64,000 nt of DNA from Siphonodentalium dalli (Eukaryota; Mollusca; Scaphopoda; Gadilida; Siphonodentaliidae): positions 37,760,918 through 37,824,917 of the forward strand of contig CP136062.1 of NCBI GenBank assembly GCA_032622095.1, written 5' to 3'. A program made the position numbers and the translations under genes. Below the pieces are notes generated by a model. That model was given only the letters and a program-made list of their open reading frames with translations, was not told the DNA's origin and did not search any database. Position 1 is the first letter of the stretch; each line of letters starts with the position of its first letter. This document shows positions 55,610 through 64,000 of this stretch, in pieces.

Positions 55610-56260
55610 CTCAGAGCACTGATCGTGGCATCGATGGTTGATTTGTTCTCAGACTCAGAGCGCTGATCGTGGCATCGATGGTTGATTTGTTCTCAGACTC
55701 AGAGCACTGATCGTGGCATCGATGGTTGATTTGTTCTTAGACTCAGAGCACTGATCGTGGCATCGATGGTTGATTTGTTCTCAGACTCAGAGCACTGATC
55801 GTGGCATCGATGGTTGATTTGTTCTCAGACTCAGAGCACTGATCGTGGCATCGATGGTTGATTTGTTCTCAGACTCAGAGCACTGATCGTGGCATCGATG
55901 GTTGATTTGTTCTTAGACTCAGAGCACTGATCGTGGCATCGATGGTTGATTTGTTCTCAGACTCAGAGCACTGATCGTGGCATCGATGGTTGATTTGTTC
56001 TCAGACTCAGGGCACTGATCGTGGCATCGATGGTTGATTTGTTCTCAGACTCAGGGCACTGATCGTGGCATCGATGGTTGATTTGTTCTCAGACTCAGAG
56101 CACTGATCGTGGCATCGATGGTTGATTTGTTCTCAGACTCAGAGCACTGATCGTGGCATCGATGGTTGATTTGTTCTTAGACTCAGGGCACTGATCGTGG
56201 CATCGATGGTTGATTTGTTCTCAGACTCAGAGCACTGATCGTGGCATCGATGGGTTATTC
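55610..56260 (+). repeat. 44-bp tandem array, about 15 copies
   Basis: The unit GATCGTGGCATCGATGGTTG followed by ATTTGTTCTCAGACTCAGAG and CACT is at exact 44-bp spacing (for example 55621 and 55665). Copies are nearly identical. The last units degrade into GATGCCCATGATACT words at 56260-56320. Confidence 0.97.
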
Positions 56261-56357
56261 GTGATGCCCATGATACTCCGGATGCATCGATAGTTGATTC
56301 GTGATGCCCATGATACTGCGGATGCAGTTGGCGACACAACGTCCAACCGGTACTCAT

Positions 56358-56708
56358 ATTATACTCAACAGAATATACGCAAAATATTAATAAATTTGAG
56401 CCATGTGTGAGTGCAAGATACACTCATTTACGTTATGAACGATGCTAATGTTATAACAACATGGCAATTGTAATGAAAATGAGTTTATGGCTCGAGGCTC
56501 GAGCCATTAACTCATTTTCATTATAATTACCATATTTTTGACATATTTCCTATTATACTCAACAGAATATATGCAACAAATGAATAAAATTTGAACCATG
56601 TATATTTTGCACTCATCAAAGTTTATTCATTTGTTGCATATATTCTGTTGAGTATAATAGGAGATGGTTTCAGAAATACATGGATTTAGTGTAGAGTATC
56701 CCTTTAAA
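56358..56708. mobile_element. Palindromic MITE, family E, copy 2 (left end lost, rearranged right arm)
   Basis: Shares ATTATACTCAACAGAATA, GAACGATGCTAA and the central palindrome (ATGAAAATGAGTTTATGGCT) with copy 1. The outer left arm is replaced near the end of the 44-bp array. The right arm contains an extra half-palindrome (CAACAAATGAATAAA and its inverse), giving three arm pieces. The right end reads TATCCCTTTAAA. Confidence 0.75.
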
Positions 56709-56809
56709 TATGACGCGATTAGGCTTTGTGAACTAGGTTAAAAAAAATGTTGCGACTTTTATGTTTATCAGCAAGGGAATACTCTTAAAACGAGTTGTAC
56801 TTGATTTCT

Positions 56810-57491
56810 AATGGCCGCGGACACACGTATCACAGTAGCGATGGCATAGTAGGTGTGACAATTTATTATGGTGGAGTTTGGTGACAATTGTTCGTCATAT
56901 TTAATATGCCATAGCAAGCCATGTCGCCCTCTGCAACTTCGCACAATTAGTCTACCAAGCTCTACCAGCGACGGTCGATCTCTCAAGGATGTATCTACCT
57001 GAATGTCTTGTCGATGTTGATCTTTACTCAACACACAGTGTTATATTTTGCATGCTAACACACAAATCCACTTGATAACTTAATGAATAACCTATTTATG
57101 TCAACAGCCATGATTGTTCTTATTAATGAAATTAATATAAGTAGATAAACATGCATGCATTGAGATCATATAAATAACGTACCACAATAATGATATGTGA
57201 GTCAACGAGGAACTGCCACCAGGCCACGGTCAAACACAATTCGGGACGATCTATCGTGCAATTATATATATCGCCGTGAATACAATTTAGCAAAACGTAA
57301 TGAGTAGAGATCAACCTTGGTAAAAAGCAATGGTTAATTGGTCCAGTCGACTCATTGTGCGGAAAAGCAGCGGGCGACATGGATAGCTATGGCACAGAAT
57401 TATGACCGACCAATTGTTACCAAACTCCACCATAATCAATTGTCACACCTACTATGCCATCGCTACTGTGGTACGTGTGTCCGCGGCCATT
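56810..57491. mobile_element. 682-bp element with about 87-bp terminal inverted repeats
   Basis: AATGGCCGCGGACACACGTA at the left is mirrored at 57472-57491, and GGCATAGTAGGTGTGACAAT by ATTGTCACACCTACTATGCC. The interior of about 500 bp has short frames only. No other copy in the window. Target duplication unclear. Confidence 0.8.
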
Positions 57492-57907
57492 ATCTGATTT
57501 TTAGGGACTGTGCATATATAGTCCAGCAGTTTGATTTTGTGGGATACGGTTGGTGTAGTAATCTCTATATGCATGATACACGTTCGAATTGTTCGGTGAG
57601 ATATAATCAGTGATAGTCAATTCAGTACATACTGCAGGTGTTAAGCATGTCACAATGACAATCAACAATCACGAATAATAAAGAACCACGGCACGTTTCG
57701 TATTAATGATTCCACGAAACTATCTTCTAATTGGCTTCGGCAAACTTCAACGCAGAGTTCGTCCATATATAACAAAATAATCCTGGTAAATTTGTTAAAT
57801 TAACTACGGTATTTAACCCAAGTATATTTCACCCAGATGAATTGGAACAATGTAAATATACCCCTGGATATTTTTACAAAAATTCCAGGCAATTCTTCAA
57901 GGATTGG

Positions 57908-58443
57908 CCATTTATAAACGGACAATCCGTACCTAAAATGTTCGTTAATTAATGGACAATCCGACCACGCGTGGCACGCGAGCTTGGGACTGTCCACTTG
58001 TCGACATGTATAGTTAATCCTGCATGTTAGCTTGATATTTAATATGAAGGGCAATAACTCTATAAAGCATGTTAATTTACTAAATAACGGCGATTTGTAT
58101 GAGAAGTGTTTTTGACGAAATAACGGAAATATTCGAAGAAGTGTTTTTAAAGAGCGTACCCCAAACCTCCGCCAAGCCCGCCCACCCAATGGAAGAGTTT
58201 GACTTATATTTCACAAGAGTTGATCTGTTGTGGTGTTGCAAATTTCTCAAACAAATCTCCGTTATTTAGTAAAGGTACATTCTTTATAGAGTTATTATCC
58301 TTCAGATTTAATATGAAGCTAACATGCAGGATTATCTATATATGTCGTGATTTAGTGGACAATCCCAAGATCGCGTGCCACGCTTGGTCGGATTGTCCAT
58401 TAATTAACGATCATTTTAGGTACGGATTGTCCGTTTATAAGTG
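57908..58443. mobile_element. Foldback with arms of about 190-200 bp, containing family J
   Basis: AAACGGACAATCCGTACCTA is mirrored near 58421, and ATGGACAATCCGACCACGCG, GCATGTTAGCTTGATATTTA and CTAAATAACGGCGATTTG have counterparts in the right arm. The centre (58104-58240) holds family J wording (GACGAAATAACGGAAATATT). Mirror-image frames of about 130 codons on opposite strands come from the arms. Confidence 0.85.
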
Positions 58444-58464
58444 GACAATCTTATGCGCATTAGG

Positions 58465-58725
58465 TGAAAATTCACCCTGGTGTTTTTGCTCCGCTATCAA
58501 CTTACAAAGTCACCCAGGTGTTTCAACAAAACACACCCTGGTATTTGTCCTTCGCTACTTGCAATTTGGCAATTTCAGTCTTGTAGTTTGACAAGGGGCG
58601 TTTCACCCTGGTGATTTCAGCAATATATTGTCACTCTAGTATATTTACCCTTCACCCTATTGACTCATACCGTTTATTTTCATTCTGGTGATTTCATTTG
58701 TGTGTTCTCACCCTGGTGAGTTGGT
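58465..58725 (+). repeat. Cluster of about eight CACCCTGGTGATTT-like motifs
   Basis: TTCACCCTGGTGTTTT, TCACCCAGGTGTTTC, ACACCCTGGTATTTG, TTCACCCTGGTGATTTC, TCACTCTAGTATATT, TTCACCCTATTGACTC, TTCATTCTGGTGATTTC and CTCACCCTGGTGAGTT lie 20-70 bp apart in one orientation. TTTCACCCAGATGAATT at about 57827 may be another. Spacing is irregular, so it is not a simple tandem array. Confidence 0.7.
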
Positions 58726-58749
58726 ATACAATAGTAGTTTTTTAAACAG

Positions 58750-60020
58750 TCATTGCGGACCACTGTTATCGGCTGAAGTCACCCCGTAAAGACATATTAT
58801 ATTATGTACTTGTTCGGGTGCGTGAAGCTGATTGGTTAGTATCCAGGTGCTATTCCAACAGGAGGAGTGTAGCATTCTACTAAGATCGCCGAAAATCTCA
58901 AGCAAATCGACCGTAGCACTCCATAGATAACATCGTCTCAACATTTTTCAATTGTAAATATTTACTGCTCGATTCGGGACGCATCTATCGCCGATAAACT
59001 AACGAAAACGATTTCGCCATCGACAGTCACTGTATTTAATTAATATATAAGAATGACGGTGTGTGATGTAAATTTAGATACAATATTTGTAAAAAATAAC
59101 TACTTTGAATAAGATTATTCTCCATTTCTATTTGATCGCCCTACCGGAGTGTTTCACATCACTTTATCAATCAATCAATCAATCAATCAATTTATTGGTA
59201 TTCTGATAATCAAAATAGATATAACAGAAACACAATTATTGCAGATATCGATGCAAGTATATATATATTTTTGCATGGATGCACATTTGGATATAATATA
59301 TTTGTGTATAGCAATAGTATGTTGATCTGTATATAATTATATTTATATTTATCTGATAGATATATAGAGTTCTTATCAGAATAATCCATAGTCCAAAGAA
59401 GGGACAGCAATATTAACAACCGAATCATTTGTAATGCTCTATTTTTATCAAGCTGTCGCCCTATATATATAGAGTTATTGTTATTGAGTTCGGCTTATTG
59501 GTTACGTGTTCGGTCAATGGATATGGATTTTGAATGGTTTAAGTGATTAAGCCTCAAGAGGAATCAGATTGTAGTAGTTATCAAATAAGCGCATCTAAGC
59601 CATAACTATTATATTGGTGTTGGGATCCTTCTTTATAAAGTTTTGGTACATGTGTAAGCATTCAGTATATTATATCGGTATATTTTGAAGGGGGTTTACT
59701 TGTTTGTCCGAAAATGTAGCCTCAAGAGTTCCGAAATATATCGATGACCTGTTTTATAAAAACTGAGAGATTCTTGGTAATTGTTCTGTTGCGGTTATTG
59801 AATAATGCTGCTAGCTTGTTAGCGTTTCGTCTCCGGTAATAGTATGGTCTCAGGTATTAAGAGGTTCTCCATGCAGCCTTATGAGATGGGTAAAGTGCCC
59901 ACCAGGATCCGACCCGAGTCCGTCATTGTCGTGGCAGTAAAGGAATACTTGATTGTTGCGGCGGGTCTCAGGTTTCGGCGAACCAATATTCACGTATCAA
60001 CACGATGTGCATTCCCAAGG
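58750..60020. other. Mostly unique sequence with a (CAAT)n microsatellite
   Basis: ATCA/CAAT tetranucleotide run at 59166-59190. Nothing else recognised. Confidence 0.5.
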
Positions 60021-60024
60021 ATGT

Positions 60025-60360
60025 CACAAGAATTTTAATAGATCAGTTTATACAAGGGTGGCAAATCGATATATCACTTTCTAAGAAGGGCATGTTTTAT
60101 TCCTTGATTAAGACATAATTCACTTTCGAAAACTATCTAATTTCTAGTAATCAAAGTATCGTATTCACTTTGGCTAGATTCAGAACCCAAAATAATAAAT
60201 TGCTGTAGAATCGGGAAGTTGGAATAACGTTCTAGGAGAGCAGCGTGTATGTACCTTGTGCAATCTGAATGCAATCAGCGATGAAATACACCACCTGATT
60301 CATTGTCCAATCTTCTCCGATTTGAGGGAATCATTATTTCCTGTCTTGGTAAATTGAACA
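60025..60360 (+). pseudogene. LINE fragment: C-terminal domain with CCHC motif
   Basis: In one plus-strand frame from about 60031: RILIDQFIQGWQIDISLSKK, then GMFYSLIKT, one stop, FTFENYLISSNQSIVFTLAR, FRTQNNKLL, and after a small shift GEQRVCTLCNLNAISDEIHH, then LIHCPIFSDLRESLFPVLVN and a stop at about 60357. The sequence CTLC-x11-H-x4-C is the zinc-knuckle-like C-terminus found in many invertebrate LINE polyproteins, and the upstream wording (FIQ.W..DI..S.KG.FYS) is typical of the same region. In-frame stops mark it as dead. The catalytic RT and 3' tail are not present. Confidence 0.75.
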
Positions 60361-61155
60361 GGTTTTTAAGAAGCACACGACCATCTGTTTTTTTGAAAAC
60401 GTGCAAATGATCAAAGAGATTCCAATTTCCGTATCTATACCTGTTCTCCATGTTAAATCAGGTAGCTTCCACCTCACAGGGCGGCAGCCTGTAAGCTGCC
60501 ATAACACATTTTCTATTCTTATTTGTCAGACCCGTGTCACGTCCTGATGGCAACATTAACTTGAATATGACTAAATAACTAATTACGTTAACCATCGTAT
60601 ATCCGCACTTGACTCGGTAGGTATTGTTTTATGTATTCCGCTGTCTACGTACCATGTACATTGGCTGGGAGAATAAAGTATATATGGCAACTCGTCCTCC
60701 TTAGGCTGCGAACTCAGCATGATTGTGGATGTCCCATCCGGTCTTTGCAGCTACCACCAACACGTCAGTTTGTGCATGTAATTAAATGGGAGTCGGCAGT
60801 GAACGTTTTAATATAACTTAGAGCACAATCCCATTGTTGCAATCGTTCCCTGATTTTTGGTAAAGCACACCAATTCCCAAGGCTGGCGAAGGAATAGTTC
60901 ATTGTTAGGCACATGCAACTCATAACAGACAAATCGCACTGGCGCTTCAAAGTGGGACCAGTCCGTGTTGTTTCGAACATATCTACATGTGTTCACACTC
61001 AACGGCGATCGGTGCATGTTAATCACGTCGTTGGGCGTGGCTAACCGGTTATTGTCTCCAATCGCGACCAGCGCACGGATTGTGCGTCATGGTCAAAACA
61101 CGCTCAATGGCACATTTCCAGTTGACTGCAATATGTGGGATCAATTGTGCTCTAA
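60361..61155. other. Decayed LINE tail, then unique sequence
   Basis: Up to about 60450 weak continuation of the LINE frame is possible (HTTICFFENVQM-like in a shifted frame). Beyond that nothing is recognised. AGAGCACAATCCCATTG at about 60821 is loosely echoed inverted at about 61142. Confidence 0.4.
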
Positions 61156-61159
61156 GTCG

Positions 61160-61246
61160 GTCAGAGCACGCGAATAGTTCTTAACCAGAATAAATCTCGT
61201 CTTCGACTCGATTGATTCTGGTAAAGAACAATTCTTGTGCTCTGAC
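61160..61246. repeat. 87-bp hairpin, arms of about 37 bp
   Basis: GTCAGAGCACGCGAATAGTT is mirrored by AACAATTCTTGTGCTCTGAC, and ACCAGAATAAATC by GATTGATTCTGGT. Four or so mismatches. Confidence 0.85.
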
Positions 61247-61249
61247 CCT

Positions 61250-61970
61250 TACGTATCAAACAGCATGGGCTTCATCAAAGCAGAGCTACCCCGAGCGCCG
61301 CCATTGGGACTCGGATAACACACTTTGATCTTCGCCAAAAGGTCGAGAAGCGATAGTAGTTTTAATTACACTGGTATGCCACGTAAGCTTTTAGAAGGCT
61401 TAAACTTTTAGTGAGGGAGTTATATGACTGACACATGTGATTACCTAAGGTGTTAAACACTGCATGACTCGCTTATATGGTTATATAAATATAAATGATT
61501 TTCACACATAAAACTACTATGGTATACCAACATTGCCAGGTCTGGCAATTCCCAAGTATAGCTACAATAGCCATACCTAGCTATTGTAGCTACATTTGAC
61601 TATCGTAAAACAATATTTTACCAATTTGCATTACATGCATGCATTTCCGCGAGCTGTTGCAACTAAGGTTGAGGGGTATTATGTTGTTGCAACTTATTAA
61701 ATCACTTCAGATGATATTTCGGTTGCACCAGCTTGCGGAATATCAGAGAAGCGTAGCTAAGTACATGCATCTGTTTAGATATTGATTAGGCTATGTGATA
61801 TGGGACTCAGATCCATTCATATGTGATCTATTCTTCTTCTATTTAGGCACATGCAGTTGTCAGCAAAAAGTAACACTATTGGAATATTTTTTTAATTATA
61901 CATGGACATGGCAAACAATATTAATTTACTAAGAGTATAATCAAATCATGCACTTGTACATGTATATTTA
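61250..61970. other. Unique sequence with a small hairpin
   Basis: TAGCTACAATAG and CTATTGTAGCTA form a 12-bp stem at about 61559-61592. Otherwise nothing recognised. Confidence 0.5.
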
Positions 61971-62290
61971 AATCACGTGGTTTCTAGTTGATGAGTATCA
62001 CGCATTCCAAATGGCCGAGGTGATCTAAAACGCGACCGAAAGCGAGGAAAAAAATAGATGCCATACTATTTTTTCAAACAAGCTGATACCTCATTTATGT
62101 CCAAATTCAAATGTGTTTGCTCTAACATTATGATCAAAGTTGTCAGTTGAAGGATTCTCCAATAGGTATGGACTGGTGTATTCCAAACATCCGACTGGCA
62201 TCTTTGGTCAGAATGTTATAGATTAAGTATTTCCGAACAAATAAGGTATGAACTTGTTTCACAATAAACTAGCATATGCTCGTAACAGTT
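61971..62290 (+). mobile_element. Foldback MITE, family C, copy 4 (right arm missing)
   Basis: AAATCACGTGGTTTCTAGTT, CATTCCAAATGGCCGAGG, AAGCTGATACCTCATTTATG, then CCGAACAAATAAGGTATGAA and ATATGCTCGTAACAGTTCTT. Shares the centre with copies 1 and 3. Confidence 0.75.
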
Positions 62291-63030
62291 CTTAAAACCA
62301 CGAATAACGCTAAACAGAAAATTAGCCATCCATGGTCTTAATACTGGAACACAGATGACCCTACATATTTTCATCCATATAGTCATGTACCCTTGACACA
62401 TTACCCCTCCTCTGATATTAGGAAGGTGCATGTTCACTCTTTCCTTTGTTTCAAAGGGGGCACTCTGTAGTAATTTGACATGCAGGGCATTTTGAGGGTT
62501 CTTTTTTAAAAGTTTTTTGTATGCAGCCAACGCACAAGTGTGCATGTGGAATATGTAACAAAGTATACAATGCACTTAATTGAGTAAAGAATCGTTATAT
62601 ATGCAAGGGAATACATAACGACAACGATGGCTGAATTATGTCACATCTGTTTATAAATTGACAAATCACATTGGTCTGTATAGTGTATGCCTGGTAATTT
62701 GTTTTACACTGGCAACTATTACCACAGCATATCGTGGTTTATATATGATGCTTTGCGTTTTACCATATATGCATCGATACAGCACAGTGAGGTCTTGTAT
62801 TCCCAGAGTATACGCTTTTACCAGATTGTTTAGAAGGCAACCTAGAATTTACAAGGTATGTTGCAAATAAAATTGATGATACCACATTGTATTCTCAAAT
62901 TACAGGAAGATTTTCAGGAGACGGAAAATAATATGTTATACTCTGGTAAACTCGAGAAAATCACTTGTAAAATCAATATTTACGATGGCAAAACTAGTGA
63001 AGCCGGAGAACACCCTGGTAAAAGCATAAG
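62291..63030. other. Unique sequence
   Basis: Frames at 62216-62575 (minus) and 62858-63157 (plus) have no recognised domain. CACCCTGGTAAAAG at about 63011 resembles the motif cluster at 58465. Confidence 0.35.
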
Positions 63031-63039
63031 TTACCATAC

Positions 63040-63305
63040 GTTTTATGCATGTCGCCGTTCATATTCTGCCACCATATGGGTTTCTTTGACGAAATGTCTG
63101 TACAACATTACAGGCAAACTAACCAATATGAGAACGAACGCTAGATGCATGGTATAAGTGCAGTATATACGTCTCTCTTGCATCGTGTCAATATTATCAT
63201 CGCTAACAGTACGTCCATACGCTGGCAAGTTTGCAGGGTGTGGTTTGCAGGAATTTTGTCGTAGAAAACGATATGGTGCCAGAATATGAACGGAAACAAG
63301 CATAT
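63040..63305. mobile_element. Foldback element, family I, copy 1
   Basis: GTTCATATTCTGCCACCATA at about 63056 is mirrored by TATGGTGCCAGAATATGAAC at about 63271. Arms of about 90 bp around a centre containing AAGTGCAGTATATACGTC and TCAATATTATCATC. Short frames on both strands are mirror images. Confidence 0.75.
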
Positions 63306-63449
63306 ACGATGCATCTGTACCACGGTTAATTATATGCGAAGTAAAATCTCATGCAGGTATTTGAAGGCAAATATACAGTAGCACCGTTACAAGTGGAACT
63401 ACATACATTTTACTTCTCATGTCGTTAGCTTTGGTAAAGATGCAGTTTA

Positions 63450-63625
63450 TGTGCATGTTTACGTTCATATTCTGGCACCAGGTTGTTTTCTATGACGAAA
63501 TGCCCGCAAAAAACATACCATGCAAACTTGCCAGCGTATGAACGTACCCTAAATGATAAGTGCAGTATGTACGTCGCATCACGCTCTTGTATCATGTCAA
63601 TATTATCATCAAAGTACGTCTTAGG
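63450..63625 (+). mobile_element. Family I, copy 2 (left arm and centre only)
   Basis: ACGTTCATATTCTGGCACCA, TTTTCTATGACGAAATGC, GCAAACTTGCCAGCGTATGA, then ATAAGTGCAGTATGTACGTC and TCAATATTATCATC. The right arm is replaced after about 63625. Confidence 0.75.
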
Positions 63626-63639
63626 AATATGCACAAGAC

Positions 63640-63830
63640 GTGGTTATCAATCGTACCGGAACTTGCGTTCGATTAACTTGGTCTGGATGATCCTGACAGC
63701 AGAGCGGAGCGTGAATGGAACATACCAATATCCCCGCGGATGCGTTATGCTAGTGACGTTTATACTCCTCGAGATCTAATATTGATAGATCCCATCACGA
63801 TTCCCCCATTCACGCGTCAATATTCGACCC
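63640..63830 (+). repeat. Dispersed repeat, family G, copy 2
   Basis: AATCGTACCGGAACTTGCGT, TTGGTCTGGATGATCCTGAC and TTATACTCCTCGAGATC match copy 1 at 53880-54070. The last 170 bases of the window hold nothing recognised. Confidence 0.75.
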
Positions 63831-64000
63831 ACTTCACGTACTATAACCCGCATCACAGCGAATATTTCTAAACCAAAATGCCGTCTGTTTTAGAAATGTA
63901 TTAGAGACCATTCCTATAATATCCTAAATCATATTTGCCGCATATTGGCTTGGGTTCTCTTGAATTAATTATCAAAGATTGAGATGGGGGATCGATCTGC

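Noticed and set aside
57800-58591. Two frames of about 130 codons on opposite strands as related genes
   Set aside because: They share residues only because they read the two arms of the foldback at 57908-58443.
1-64000. Bacterial operons, phage or viral genes
   Set aside because: No consistent coding density, ribosome binding sites or recognisable prokaryotic or viral proteins. The content is typical of eukaryotic intergenic DNA.

Overview
The window looks like AT-rich, repeat-dominated nuclear DNA of a eukaryote, most likely a marine invertebrate and probably a lophotrochozoan such as a mollusc. That attribution is inferred from the repeat style, since no diagnostic host gene is present. 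There is no bacterial or viral gene organisation: open frames are short, most lie inside tandem repeats, and no complete host protein-coding gene was recognised. The protein-level signals I trust are three decayed LINE fragments (about 6485-7062, 49855-50540 and 60025-60360). Host-gene evidence is limited to weak candidates: a minus-strand start exon with a good splice donor at 3819-3852, a TATA-like motif plus a possible non-coding first exon at 18935-19022, and a possible Cys-containing exon at 20686-20890.

Layout. 0.5-3 kb holds a retroposon-like element with a degenerate tandem body. 6.1-7.3 kb holds a foldback element (family A) split by a 5'-truncated LINE. 8.6-14.7 kb is one very large foldback with arms of about 1.8 kb carrying repeated AAGATGGCGGCC-type motifs. 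It is interrupted by a 2.13-kb composite insertion made of two near-identical 646-bp direct repeats around a unique core. 15-18.6 kb is an old, decayed tandem family invaded by several palindromic MITEs. 20-25 kb holds a 50-bp satellite, MITEs and nested insertions. 25.4-27.2 kb is a 37-bp minisatellite, and 27.2-28.6 kb is a satellite of alternating 232/231-bp units, each with a 69-bp near-perfect palindrome. 29-34.5 kb and 41-42 kb hold more copies of these families. 35.3-36.1, 42.2-42.9, 43.0-44.2, 45.2-45.6 and 55.6-56.3 kb are independent tandem arrays. 38.5-39.6 kb holds two more retroposon-like units rich in TCAAGGTCA motifs. 46-49 kb, 50-53 kb and 56-64 kb contain further foldbacks, MITEs and LINE remains.

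The parts relate to each other. Nested copies give empty-site comparisons that fix insertion boundaries: a TTAA duplication for family Z, ATA for the composite element, an 8-bp duplication for a hAT-like MITE, and TA flanks for a pogo-like palindrome. Families Z, Y and E all sit between TTAA tetranucleotides, which suggests piggyBac-like (or Kolobok-like) mobilisation. One palindrome, always with the same single arm mismatch, occurs inside TTAA elements, inside an unrelated element with GTGACCCGCC ends, inside the 231-bp satellite, and between a 57-bp direct repeat. It behaves like a hairpin module shared between families. The two largest arrays appear to have grown out of pieces of the mobile elements beside them.
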